This document shows, piece by piece, positions 45,291 through 53,805 of a stretch of 64,000 nt of DNA (position 1 is its first letter; every line of letters begins with the position of its first letter). This DNA is from Kordia sp050633145 (GTDB lineage Bacteria > Bacteroidota > Bacteroidia > Flavobacteriales > Flavobacteriaceae), in NCBI RefSeq assembly GCF_050633145.1, contig NZ_JBOEFY010000025.1, positions 13,815-77,814 on the forward strand, in the 5' to 3' direction. Below the pieces are notes generated by a model. The model did no database searches, was not told the origin of the DNA, and saw only the letters and a program-made list of their open reading frames with translations. Made by a program: the position numbers and the translations under genes.

Positions 45291-45950
45291 CTAAGAAACA
45301 ATACTTTTCAAATTTTTGATAGTCTCTGTTGGGTTTTCAGATTTAAAAACAAAACTTCCTGCAACCAACACATCTGCACCAGCGTCAACCAATGCTTTTG
45401 CGTTTTTATCATTTACGCCACCATCAATTTCAATTTCAGTAGCAGCACCTTTTTCGGTAATCAATGCTTTTAGTTTTTTAACTTTATCGTAGGTGTTTTC
45501 AATAAACGATTGTCCACCAAAACCAGGATTCACACTCATAATACATACCAAGTCAATATCTTGTATAAGGTCTTCTAAGAGACTTACACTTGTATGCGGA
45601 TTCAATGCTACGCCAGCTTTCATTCCTGCGGCTTTAATCGCCTGTAGCGTTCTGTGTAAGTGTGTACATGCTTCGTAATGTACCGTCAATACATTTGCGC
45701 CTAAATCGGCAAAAGTTTGAATATAACGATCTGGATCAACGATCATCAAATGCACATCAATAGTTTTCGTAGCATGTTTGCTAATTGCTTTTAAAACGGG
45801 CATTCCAAAAGAAATATTCGGAACAAAAACGCCATCCATAATATCAATATGAAACCAATCGGCTTCACTATTGTTTACTAGTTCAATATCGCGTTGTAAG
45901 TTTGCAAAATCTGCAGCCAAAATCGATGGCGCAATTCGTTTTGTAGACAT
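45291..45950 (-). CDS. rpe: Ribulose-phosphate 3-epimerase
   Basis: 219 residues from the ATG at 45950 (MSTKRIAPSILAADF), as is usual; the longer frame runs into the rpoD terminator. It interconverts ribulose-5-phosphate and xylulose-5-phosphate in the pentose phosphate pathway. Seen are the TIM-barrel motifs APSILAADF, HIDIMDGVFVPN (metal His and catalytic Asp), HLMIVDP, MSVNPGFGGQ, and EIDGGVN with the second Asp. It lies downstream of rpoD but is separated from it by a hairpin terminator. Confidence 0.97.
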   Translation of the reverse strand: MSTKRIAPSILAADFANLQRDIELVNNSEADWFHIDIMDGVFVPNISFGMPVLKAISKHATKTIDVHLMIVDPDRYIQTFADLGANVLTVHYEACTHLHRTLQAIKAAGMKAGVALNPHTSVSLLEDLIQDIDLVCIMSVNPGFGGQSFIENTYDKVKKLKALITEKGAATEIEIDGGVNDKNAKALVDAGADVLVAGSFVFKSENPTETIKNLKSIVS

Positions 45951-45996
45951 AATTTGTAGTGTGTTGTTGTTTGCCGACAAAAGTACTATAAAATAA

Positions 45997-46019
45997 ACGC
46001 TCTCGCAATGCGAGAGCGT
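45997..46019 (-). terminator. rpoD terminator hairpin
   Basis: ACGCTCTCGC / GCGAGAGCGT is a perfect 10-bp GC-rich stem with a 3-base loop. On the minus strand it is followed by TTTATTTTATAG, so it fits the end of rpoD, 66 bases past the stop. Confidence 0.8.
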
Positions 46020-46085
46020 CATTCATCAATCAAAAAACGAACAGTTATGTTATAAAAACTAAACTGCTGTACTGTTTTTAGGAGT

Positions 46086-46949
46086 TTATCCTAAATATGT
46101 TTTCAATATTTTACTACGTGAAGTATGCTTTAAACGACGAATCGCTTTTTCCTTAATTTGACGTACACGCTCACGAGTTAAGTCGAAAGTTTCACCAATT
46201 TCTTCCAAAGTCATTGGATGTTGGTTTCCTAATCCGAAATACAAACGAATTACGTCTGCTTCTCTTGGTGTTAACGTCTCTAATGCACGCTCAATCTCTG
46301 TTTTTAAAGACTCATGTAATAACTCTTTATCAGGATTTGGCGATTCACCAGAATTCAATACATCATATAAGTTAGAATCTTCTCCTTCTACAAGTGGCGC
46401 ATCCATGGATACGTGTCTTCCAGAATTCTTCATCGATTCTTTTACATCATTCACAGTCATATCCAATTCCTTTGCAATTTCTTCTGCAGATGGAATACGT
46501 TCATGACTTTGTTCTAAATATGCAAAGGTCTTATTAATTTTGTTAATAGAACCAATTTTGTTTAAAGGTAATCGAACAATACGAGATTGTTCAGCTAATG
46601 CTTGAAGAATAGATTGTCTAATCCACCATACAGCATACGAAATAAATTTAAAACCACGTGTTTCATCAAAACGTTGCGCGGCTTTAATTAGACCCAAATT
46701 CCCTTCATTAATCAAATCAGGAAGTGTTAATCCTTGATTTTGATACTGCTTTGCAACCGATACTACGAAACGAAGGTTAGCTTTTGTCAATTTTTCTAGC
46801 GCTATTTGATCGCCAGCCTTAATTCTCTGTGCTAATTCAACTTCTTCGTCTGCTGTAATAAGGTCAACTTTACCGATTTCTTGAAGATATTTGTCTAAGG
46901 ATGCAGTTTCCCTATTGGTAACCTGCTTGGTAATTTTAAGTTGTCTCAT
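46086..46949 (-). CDS. rpoD: Primary RNA polymerase sigma factor RpoD/SigA
   Basis: 287 residues, the short form usual in Bacteroidota, lacking the large region 1.1. Region 1.2 starts near LDKYLQEIG. Region 2 shows NLRFVVSVAKQYQNQGLTLPDLI and ETRGFKFISYAVWWIRQSI. Region 3 follows. Region 4 shows LTPREADVIRLYFGL and LEEIGETFDLTRERVRQI. It directs housekeeping transcription. It is encoded alone with its own terminator. Confidence 0.98.
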   Translation of the reverse strand: MRQLKITKQVTNRETASLDKYLQEIGKVDLITADEEVELAQRIKAGDQIALEKLTKANLRFVVSVAKQYQNQGLTLPDLINEGNLGLIKAAQRFDETRGFKFISYAVWWIRQSILQALAEQSRIVRLPLNKIGSINKINKTFAYLEQSHERIPSAEEIAKELDMTVNDVKESMKNSGRHVSMDAPLVEGEDSNLYDVLNSGESPNPDKELLHESLKTEIERALETLTPREADVIRLYFGLGNQHPMTLEEIGETFDLTRERVRQIKEKAIRRLKHTSRSKILKTYLG

Positions 46950-47084
46950 GTAATCTACTTGGGATTTTAATCTTTGTGCTTACGCTAATAGTTATACGTA
47001 TGAAGTCGCTAAAATGTTACAGAAGTTTCCGAATTATTTTAAATTAAATTCATAAAAAAGTGTAATTATTTAAAAACGAATGAA

Positions 47085-47846
47085 TTACACGCCTCTTTTA
47101 TCGCCATAAATATGTACGTGCAAACGATCGGTATAGTGAAATTGGTACTTTTTGCAAACTTCAATCAACCATTGTTGCTTCTTTTTTAACGCTTCTGGGT
47201 TGGTTCCTTCGGGCATTAAATATACTTTTTGGTTGGGTATTTTATAATTTTGGCAGATTTCTAACACTTCCGTGAGATCGTTCTCAGAGGAAATTACAAA
47301 CTTAAAAACCGCCTTTTCGTTCGTAGAAAAATAGTTATACGCATCTGCTTTTTCGCGTAATTTCTTCGGATTATTCGAGTTTGCTAATTTAGGTGATACA
47401 TTATATTGATGAATCAAACCTTCAAAAGTAGCATCTGGTACTAAAGTTCCGTTGGTTTCAATCTCAAAAAAATAATCGTCAGCTTTCGTATTGAAAAATT
47501 GGATTAATGCTGAAAGTTCTTCTAGCTGCATCATCGGTTCACCGCCAGTTAATACAATATTCTTACAACCACTTTTAGCAACCTCGCTATAGATTTCTTC
47601 CAGCGTAAGCGAAATAATCATTTTGTCCATTTCATACTTCTTATACGTAGGATCTTCATCCTTTACATGGGTAAAACGCGTTTTCTCCCAATTCCATGTA
47701 TAATCTGTATCGCACCAAATACAATGCAAGTTGCAAAGCGATGTTCTGATAAACACACTCGGTTGTCCCATGTTTTTTCCTTCTCCTTGAATAGAATGAA
47801 AAATTTCGGGCTTCCCATCAAGATTTGCAATTTTCAATGTCGTCAT
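47085..47846 (-). CDS. queE: 7-carboxy-7-deazaguanine synthase (QueE), radical SAM
   Basis: 253 residues from the ATG at 47846 (MTTLKIANLDGKPEIFHSIQ). The radical SAM cluster is CNLHCIWC with Cys38, Cys42 and Cys45; the CxxxCxxC form is intact. The neighbouring GEGKNMGQPSVFIR and VLTGGEPMMQ segments are typical of QueE. The enzyme makes the 7-deazaguanine ring for queuosine. It is not in an operon with other queuosine genes here. Confidence 0.93.
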   Translation of the reverse strand: MTTLKIANLDGKPEIFHSIQGEGKNMGQPSVFIRTSLCNLHCIWCDTDYTWNWEKTRFTHVKDEDPTYKKYEMDKMIISLTLEEIYSEVAKSGCKNIVLTGGEPMMQLEELSALIQFFNTKADDYFFEIETNGTLVPDATFEGLIHQYNVSPKLANSNNPKKLREKADAYNYFSTNEKAVFKFVISSENDLTEVLEICQNYKIPNQKVYLMPEGTNPEALKKKQQWLIEVCKKYQFHYTDRLHVHIYGDKRGV

Positions 47847-48003
47847 AAATGCTGCTTCAAAAGTAAAACGCAAAATTAAAGCATTCCTACTTCAGACACA
47901 AAACTATGTGTTGTTGAATAAAAATCAATTCAATATTTGTGAAAATCGCAAAAAATAAATTCTTCATTTGTGTTGATTGCCATTTTTGATGTGATTATTG
48001 CAA

Positions 48004-48011
48004 TAGATTTG
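48004..48011 (+). promoter_or_regulatory. Candidate -7 box of the HMG-CoA reductase operon
   Basis: TAGATTTG fits TAnnTTTG and lies 23 bases before the start codon at 48035. TTG triplets at 47977 and 47986 are at less ideal spacings (24 and 15). Confidence 0.4.
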
Positions 48012-48034
48012 AATAGTATTAAAACTTAGAACTT

Positions 48035-50344
48035 ATGGAAATACCGATTATACCAGGAAGAGGACTTGTAACAAGTACAGCAACAAGCATGCGTTTGGAC
48101 TTTCTCGAAACAAATAATATTAAAACAGATGTGATTTCTGCATCGCGATTCGAGTTTCAAGACATTCGCGGAAATATAGAATCCTATATAGGAAGCACCG
48201 AAATTCCGTTGGGAATTGTTGGTCCGTTGCTTTTCAATGACAATGAAAAACAAGAATTAACCTATTGTCCAGCAGGAACTTTAGAAGGTGCATTAATTGC
48301 TAGCATGAATCGTGGCGCAAAAGTTATTAGTAAAAGCAATGGCTTTTCTGCGGAAGTAAAATGGCAAAAAATGACGCGTTCGCCCATGTTCATCTTTGAG
48401 CAAGAACAGGAAGCAAGCATTTTTGTAAACTATGTAAACGATACATTTTTAAACATCAAAGAAGCTGCGGAAGCACACACCAATCACGGAAAATTGATAG
48501 CAATCGAACGCATTCAGCAAGAAAAAGTAGTGCATCTAAAATTTAGTTATGAAACAGGTGATGCTTCTGGACAAAATATGACGACAACGTGTACGTGGCA
48601 TGCCATGTTGTATTTGGTGGACGCATTTACAAACGCGACAGGAATTGTCCCGATTGATTTTGTGATTGAAGGAAATGGTGCTTGCGACAAAAAAGTATCA
48701 CACTATAATATAGACTCAGGAAGAGGAATTCGCGTTGTTGCCGAATGTACGATTCCCGAAGAAATCATCACGAAAGTATTACGAACAACTTCCGATAAGT
48801 TGATGAATTGCTATCATCCATCTAAAAAACTAGCAGAAAAAGACGGAATGGTTGGCTACAATATTAATGTAGCGAATGCGATTGCGGCAATTTTTGTAGC
48901 TACAGGACAAGACTTGGCATCTATTCACGAATCAAGTGTTGGAATATTGCATTTAGAACAAAAAAATGGTGGTTTGTATCTGCAATTAACTCTGCCAAAC
49001 TTAGTCATAGGAAGTGTTGGTGGCGGAACTTCGTTGCCAAGGCAAGCACAAGCATTGGAAATAATGGATTGTTACGGAAGTGGAAAAGTGGAGCGATTTG
49101 CAAAGCTGATTGCTGGTTTTGCATTGGGATTGGAAATTTCAACATATTCCGCAATTGTAAGTGGAGAATTCGCGAAAGCACACGAAAAACTAGGAAGAAA
49201 CAAACCTGTACAATGGTTATTGCCGTCGGAAGTAACCTCAAACTTTGTGCAATCGAGTTTGAATGGTTTTTTTGAAGACAAGCAAATTCAAAACATAGAA
49301 CCAAAATCGCATGCTTTATTAGAGAATGGAATTCTAACAAACATCGCATCAAAAGTCAATAAAAAAATCATAGGTTTTCTACCGTTTCAAATTGATTATA
49401 TGCAAGAAAACGGAAAGGCAAACACTAAAGATGTACTTATAAAATCCAAACCGCTCGATGATGAGGTAATTAAAGGGTTACATACCATTGCAGCTTCTAT
49501 CAATCCTGAATTATCTGATATATTGAAAAAATCGAAACGACATTTAGAATACCATAATTGCCATCTCAAAGAAATTGAATTGTATACTTATTTACATACA
49601 AACGGATTTGAAAACATGCCAAAGTATTTTGGGAAACATGTAAATCCGAAACGCGAAATTTTTATGTTGATTCAAGAATTTCTGCCTTTTGCTGAGATGA
49701 AAATTATGAACTCTGAGAATCATCCTAAAAGTTGGAAACCTGCGGATATTCTTTCCGTACTCAAAATCATTACGAAGTTCCATCAAGAAGTAACTGTGGA
49801 AGATTTTAAACATGTACAAGAATTTCAACCATGGAAATCTGCCGAACTATATAAAAAGATGATGCAGATTTTAATTGCGGAATGTGCGGCTGAAAAAGAT
49901 CAAATCATATTGAAAGGATTGCACGAGGAAATTGATGAGTTACACTATCAAGCGAGTGAAATTTTGATTGAAAAAACAATCATTCACAACGATTTTAATC
50001 CAAGGAATATTGCAGTGCGAAATAATGGAGAACCTGTTATTTACGATTGGGAATTGGCGGTAATTGATTTGCCACAGCGTGATATTGTAGAGTTTTTAAG
50101 TTTTACACTGTTGCCAGATTTCAAAAAAGATGAACTCTATTTTTATCTAAAAACACATTATCAATTGTACGATGCTGTCGATTGGAATGAATGGTTAAAA
50201 GCATATAGATATTCGCTGAAAGTATACATCATTACAAGACTTTCTTTTTATGAAGTTTCAGGTATACTAATCGCATACGATTTTTCAAAACGCGTATTGG
50301 AAACTGCATTAAAAATGCTCAAATATCTAAATGAAGATGCATAG
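48035..50344 (+). CDS. HMG-CoA reductase fused to APH-fold phosphotransferase
   Basis: 769 residues. Residues about 45-415 form a hydroxymethylglutaryl-CoA reductase of the class I type: IPLGIVGPLLF, TLEGALIASMNRG with Glu84, TGDASGQNM (substrate/NADPH loop), DKK with Lys219, GQD with Asp293, and AKAHEKLGRNK with His383. These are the four catalytic residues known from the human enzyme. Residues about 440-769 form an aminoglycoside-phosphotransferase-type kinase with EFLPF, HNDFNPRN (His651, Asp653, Asn658) and YDWE (Asp671). The first half reduces HMG-CoA or a related thioester with NAD(P)H; the second probably phosphorylates an alcohol. This fusion is unusual. It overlaps the CarS-like gene by 14 bases and is followed by CDP-alcohol chemistry. 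Confidence 0.9.
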   Translation: MEIPIIPGRGLVTSTATSMRLDFLETNNIKTDVISASRFEFQDIRGNIESYIGSTEIPLGIVGPLLFNDNEKQELTYCPAGTLEGALIASMNRGAKVISKSNGFSAEVKWQKMTRSPMFIFEQEQEASIFVNYVNDTFLNIKEAAEAHTNHGKLIAIERIQQEKVVHLKFSYETGDASGQNMTTTCTWHAMLYLVDAFTNATGIVPIDFVIEGNGACDKKVSHYNIDSGRGIRVVAECTIPEEIITKVLRTTSDKLMNCYHPSKKLAEKDGMVGYNINVANAIAAIFVATGQDLASIHESSVGILHLEQKNGGLYLQLTLPNLVIGSVGGGTSLPRQAQALEIMDCYGSGKVERFAKLIAGFALGLEISTYSAIVSGEFAKAHEKLGRNKPVQWLLPSEVTSNFVQSSLNGFFEDKQIQNIEPKSHALLENGILTNIASKVNKKIIGFLPFQIDYMQENGKANTKDVLIKSKPLDDEVIKGLHTIAASINPELSDILKKSKRHLEYHNCHLKEIELYTYLHTNGFENMPKYFGKHVNPKREIFMLIQEFLPFAEMKIMNSENHPKSWKPADILSVLKIITKFHQEVTVEDFKHVQEFQPWKSAELYKKMMQILIAECAAEKDQIILKGLHEEIDELHYQASEILIEKTIIHNDFNPRNIAVRNNGEPVIYDWELAVIDLPQRDIVEFLSFTLLPDFKKDELYFYLKTHYQLYDAVDWNEWLKAYRYSLKVYIITRLSFYEVSGILIAYDFSKRVLETALKMLKYLNEDA

Positions 50345-50852
50345 TTTTTTACAGCATATCTATATCGTTTTGGTTCCGTTGATTGTGTCAAATGTATTAC
50401 ACATGATGGTCATCAAAAAAGATGTGTTTCCTTGGCTGAAACGACCAATTTCACAACAACAATTCGGTGCCAATAAAACATGGAGAGGTTTTGTATTCGT
50501 TTCGCTTGTAAATGCTGTTCTAGTGTATTTGCTAAATTTCATTTTCGAGTTTCAACTACAGCAAGCGTTCTTCTTCGGTTTTATTCTTGGAGTTGCCTAC
50601 ATGTTATTTGAATTGCCAAATTCGTTTATGAAACGAAGATTGGGAATTCAGGCAGGAAAACAAGCAGCTTCTAATAGAGTTTTATTCGCATTGATAGATA
50701 AAACAGATTCTGCTTTTGGAGTAAGTCTCGCGTATTTTTTAATGGGAAACATCTCGTTTCAAAATGCACTCATGCTCTTTTGTATCAGCAGTTGTACGCA
50801 CATCATTATCAGTCAAATTTTAGTTCAATTTCACATTAAAAAATCATTCTAA
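50331..50852 (+). CDS. CarS-like CTP-transferase (CDP-archaeol synthase family)
   Basis: 173 residues from the ATG at 50331; an in-frame ATG at 50337 is an alternative. It is an integral membrane protein with about five helices. The loop FGANKTWRGFVF matches the GxNKTWRG motif of CDP-archaeol synthase/DUF46, and FELPNSFMKRRLGI followed by ALIDKTDSAFG provides the Asp-rich region that binds metal and CTP. Relatives use CTP to activate phosphorylated lipid alcohols. The start lies inside the HMGR-kinase gene and the stop is one base before the next ATG, so the genes are translationally coupled. The substrate is inferred. Confidence 0.82.
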   Translation: MKMHSFLQHIYIVLVPLIVSNVLHMMVIKKDVFPWLKRPISQQQFGANKTWRGFVFVSLVNAVLVYLLNFIFEFQLQQAFFFGFILGVAYMLFELPNSFMKRRLGIQAGKQAASNRVLFALIDKTDSAFGVSLAYFLMGNISFQNALMLFCISSCTHIIISQILVQFHIKKSF

Positions 50853-50853
50853 T

Positions 50854-51423
50854 ATGAACAAAGAAAATATATATAACGTTCCTAACTTTTTAAGTTTTTA
50901 CCGATTGCTCACGTTTCCATTAATTTTGTGGTTTATCTACGCAGGAAAAGAAAATTTATTCGCCATATTTTTATGTGTGAATTTAATCACGGACATTCTC
51001 GACGGATTGATAGCACGTACGTTCAATCTACAAACAAAATTCGGTGCAAGATTAGATTCTTTAGCAGACAACGGAACATTTATCGCAGCTTTCATCGGAA
51101 TCTTTACATTCAAAATCAATGACTTTGCAGCATCTATTTGGATGCTTTGGTTGTTCATTGGCTTTTTCATGACAGGTTTGATCATTTCTTTCATCAAATT
51201 CAAGCAATATCCAAGCCTACATTTATACACAACCAAAATTGGTGGATACATTCAAGGGATTTTCATATTTGTACTATTTGCTTGGGGTTACAACGAATAC
51301 TTATTCTATGTGGCTATGGCTATTGGTTATATTTCTCACATCGAAGAATTCATAATTTTGTTCATTTCAAACGAAATGAAAACAGACGCCAAAGGGTTGT
51401 ATTGGGTTTTGAAACAGAATTGA
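50854..51423 (+). CDS. CDP-alcohol phosphatidyltransferase family protein
   Basis: 189 residues, about five or six membrane helices. The full family motif is present: D-G-x2-A-R-x8-G-x3-D-x3-D as DGLIARTFNLQTKFGARLDS then LAD. The first lines NVPNFLSFYRLLTFPLIL are typical of this family. It joins a CDP-activated alcohol to a second alcohol, making a phosphodiester lipid. Here it directly follows the CarS-like gene (1-base gap), so it is the probable next step. The head group and acceptor are unknown. Confidence 0.92.
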   Translation: MNKENIYNVPNFLSFYRLLTFPLILWFIYAGKENLFAIFLCVNLITDILDGLIARTFNLQTKFGARLDSLADNGTFIAAFIGIFTFKINDFAASIWMLWLFIGFFMTGLIISFIKFKQYPSLHLYTTKIGGYIQGIFIFVLFAWGYNEYLFYVAMAIGYISHIEEFIILFISNEMKTDAKGLYWVLKQN

Positions 51424-51452
51424 GTATTTAGAATTTTTCAATTTTACACAAG

Positions 51453-51500
51453 TGTCACTTCGAGTGAAATTTTAGTATAAAATTTTGTATCGAGAAGTAC
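51453..51500 (+). repeat. Intergenic structured repeat, copy B
   Basis: It begins TGTCACTTCGAGTGAAATTT and ends TTTTGTATCGAGAAGTAC. The central stem is AAATTTT/AAAATTT, different from copies A and C, but the flanks match. Confidence 0.75.
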
Positions 51501-51701
51501 TTTGAAGTTAAAATGTCAAATTATAAATGCTAAATTTTAAATTAAAAAGAAAGACCAATTCGAGTTCAAAGAAAATTAAGAGTAACATAACAATATTCGT
51601 GAATTCGTAGTAAAAAAAATATACGAATAAGCAAAGCAAACATTTAATCTAAAATCTTGAATACTAAATATAAAAGACACTTTGAAGTATATCGTTTCTA
51701 A

Positions 51702-51747
51702 GCACTTCTCGATACATTTTTCTTTCAGAAAAACACTCGAAATGACG
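51702..51747 (-). repeat. Intergenic structured repeat, copy C
   Basis: On the minus strand it begins CGTCATTTCGAGTGTTTTTC and ends AAAATGTATCGAGAAGTGC. The central stem is TTTTTCT/AGAAAAA. It is inverted relative to copy B, about 200 bases away. Confidence 0.75.
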
Positions 51748-51764
51748 TCTGGAATCACTGAAAA

Positions 51765-52211
51765 ATGAATTTTCTAAAAACCCAAAACCCAAAACCCAAA
51801 ATGCACTACTTTCACAAACAATCAGAAACCATACGAATGCTTGTTATCGCAACTATTGGTATGGTTTTGAGTCTAATTACGTATGAAATCATATACTATC
51901 TCAATCCGTTTTCGCCAAAAGCAACCATTAGTTGGGTATTGGCATTTGTTATTGGAATTGCACGGCAACATGCATTGCACAGACATTTTACGTTTTCGCA
52001 CAAAACACCGTATTTTAAAAGTTTATTCCGAGCGTACATTGTAGATATTGGTTCTTTGGTATTTAGCACAGGATTGAATTGGTTTCTATCTGAAATTCTA
52101 CAATTCAATCATCGTTTGGTTTGGGCATGTTGTTTGGCAGCAACGGCGTTGATTAGTTTGGTATTTCTTAAAAAATACATATTCAAAGTAGAAGTGAGTT
52201 CAGTTGCATAA
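51765..52211 (+). CDS. GtrA-family membrane protein
   Basis: 148 residues; an internal ATG at 51801 (MHYFHKQ) is an alternative. Four membrane helices are evident, and the segment RHFTFSHKT after helix 2 resembles the conserved NRxxTF motif of GtrA-like proteins. These small proteins help move lipid-linked sugars or glycosyl carriers across the inner membrane. It is 341 bases downstream of the CDP-alcohol transferase on the same strand, with the inverted repeats between. It may be a flippase-like part of the same pathway; that is inference. Confidence 0.75.
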   Translation: MNFLKTQNPKPKMHYFHKQSETIRMLVIATIGMVLSLITYEIIYYLNPFSPKATISWVLAFVIGIARQHALHRHFTFSHKTPYFKSLFRAYIVDIGSLVFSTGLNWFLSEILQFNHRLVWACCLAATALISLVFLKKYIFKVEVSSVA

Positions 52212-52291
52212 AAGTCGAAAAAGTAGGTAACAAAATAGAATTATGGTTACTATAAAATGAAATTTGTGATACATTATAATAGATAATTCAT

Positions 52292-52325
52292 TGTTAAATA
52301 AAGCTCAAAAATATTTTAAGTTTGA
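52292..52325 (+). promoter_or_regulatory. Candidate promoter of the membrane AraC gene
   Basis: TTG (52292-52294), 23-base spacer, TAAGTTTG (52318-52325), 35 bases before the start codon; this fits the TTG/TAnnTTTG pattern at the long end of the spacing range. Confidence 0.45.
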
Positions 52326-52360
52326 TTTGAGTTTCCTACTTTCACGACAAAGAAAAATTA

Positions 52361-53476
52361 ATGGATTCTAGTTTTTTTAATTTTTTACTAATTGCCGGTG
52401 CCGTTCAAGGATTTATCTTTAATGGCTTTACTTTATTTTCTAAAAAGAAAGTGGATAAGGTGATTATTTTCTTGAATCTCACCGTTTTCTTTTTATCACT
52501 AAACAACTTACAAGCTTGGCTTATTATTAAAGGTTTTCGCTTTGATCCTTTCTTTCTGAAGCAGTTTTTAGTGCCTTGGTACATGTTTATCATGCCTATG
52601 TTTTACATGTTTTTAATTCATTATTTAAAGATTGAAAACAAAGTACGCGGGTTTTTAAATTTTGCCATTGTATTGTTTCTGTTGGAATTGATAATGCGAA
52701 GTATTTTTATTTTGAATGCCTCGGAAACGGATGTTTCTTCCATTAAAATGTATACAACTATTGAAGAAATAGCAAATGCAGCATTTTCGATTTTTCTTTT
52801 TTATAGATGTCTTCAAATTGTATTTAAAGAAAGCAAACTCCTTGATTTTATTGTAAATTATGATGACATCAAATGGTTGAAAATATTTTTAATTCTTGGT
52901 GGATTTGTACTAGGATTCTGGGTTTTAGCCATTGTATTAAATACTTATTTTAGTATTGCACGTGCATATTACCCATTGCGATTGGCGACTTCTGTATTGT
53001 TATACTGGATCGGATATCAAGGAACTTCGCGATATACTTTATTGCATGACCGAATTATGTTGCGTGGAAAATTGGCAGCGTTAAAGCCTGAAACGACTGA
53101 AAAAGTAGTCAAAGAAACAGAAAATAACTTGTCAGAAAAGCATCAACAGGAATTTGAGACGATTGCAAACTATATCATTTCAGAACAACGATTTTTAGAT
53201 GCAAAACTAAGCTTAGAACAATTGTCTGAAGAACTCGAAATTAGTGCTGGACATTTGTCAAAACTGATTAATAATTGTAGTGAATATAACTTTTCCGATT
53301 ACATCAATTCGTTACGAGTAGCACAAGCAAAAGCGTTGCTAAAAGATGACGATTTTGATAATTATACCATTGTGGCTATTGGTTTGGAATGCGGATTTAA
53401 TTCACGATCTACCTTTTACACAGCCTTCAAAAAGTTTACCGATCTCACACCTTCCGAATATCGAAAAACACACTAA
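52361..53476 (+). CDS. AraC-family regulator with N-terminal membrane domain
   Basis: 371 residues. The first 225 residues hold about seven membrane helices (FNFLLIAGAVQGFIFNGFTLF onward), and the C-terminal 110 residues are an AraC DNA-binding domain (LEQLSEELEISAGHLSKLINN, then VAIGLECGFNSRSTFYTAFKKF and TDLTPSEYRK). This is the typical membrane-bound AraC layout of Flavobacteriaceae, thought to sense an envelope or external signal. No close target is certain; the following secreted protein and lipoprotein genes are candidates. Confidence 0.93.
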   Translation: MDSSFFNFLLIAGAVQGFIFNGFTLFSKKKVDKVIIFLNLTVFFLSLNNLQAWLIIKGFRFDPFFLKQFLVPWYMFIMPMFYMFLIHYLKIENKVRGFLNFAIVLFLLELIMRSIFILNASETDVSSIKMYTTIEEIANAAFSIFLFYRCLQIVFKESKLLDFIVNYDDIKWLKIFLILGGFVLGFWVLAIVLNTYFSIARAYYPLRLATSVLLYWIGYQGTSRYTLLHDRIMLRGKLAALKPETTEKVVKETENNLSEKHQQEFETIANYIISEQRFLDAKLSLEQLSEELEISAGHLSKLINNCSEYNFSDYINSLRVAQAKALLKDDDFDNYTIVAIGLECGFNSRSTFYTAFKKFTDLTPSEYRKTH

Positions 53477-53805
53477 ACTATCCTAGATTCTCATCCGAAT
53501 AAGATTTCGGACACTTACAAATAGTACAAAAACCTAAATTTTTCACGCTATTTTTTTAGTAGTATCAGTCAAGCTGAAAGTTGTGTCGTTTTCAAAGTAA
53601 AATCACTTTTAGGAGTAGTGTTTTCAGTTGTTTAGAATGTTCTCTCATGTGTTTGTTTTTGATTGAAACGACATTTTTTTAATCCTTTTTGTTGGAAAAC
53701 CACCAATTAAAAAGCATCCGAATATTTCTGCAAACCATAATTTCGGATGTTGAAATTATCAATCACAACTACATTCGTTTCATATTAACATTAAAAACTA
53801 TAATT
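53477..53805. other. Intergenic region, nothing recognised
   Basis: About 330 bases between the AraC gene and the DUF3575-like gene. An in-frame extension of the next gene to 53689 exists but lacks coding character. No clear promoter box, hairpin or repeat was found. Confidence 0.5.

Larger units (their letters stand above)
51424..51764. other. Intergenic region with two inverted repeat elements
   Basis: About 340 bases between the CDP-alcohol transferase and the GtrA gene. It contains repeat copies B (51453-51500) and C (51702-51747) in opposite orientation and a shared short motif ACTTTGAAGTa (51499-51508 and 51679-51689). No gene is seen. The inverted arrangement could form a large stem. 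Confidence 0.65.

Noticed and set aside
48035..52211. Full archaeal-type ether lipid pathway
   Set aside because: No glycerol-1-phosphate dehydrogenase, prenyl-glyceryl phosphate synthase or geranylgeranyl reductase is present in the window, so only an unnamed CDP-alcohol lipid pathway is proposed.
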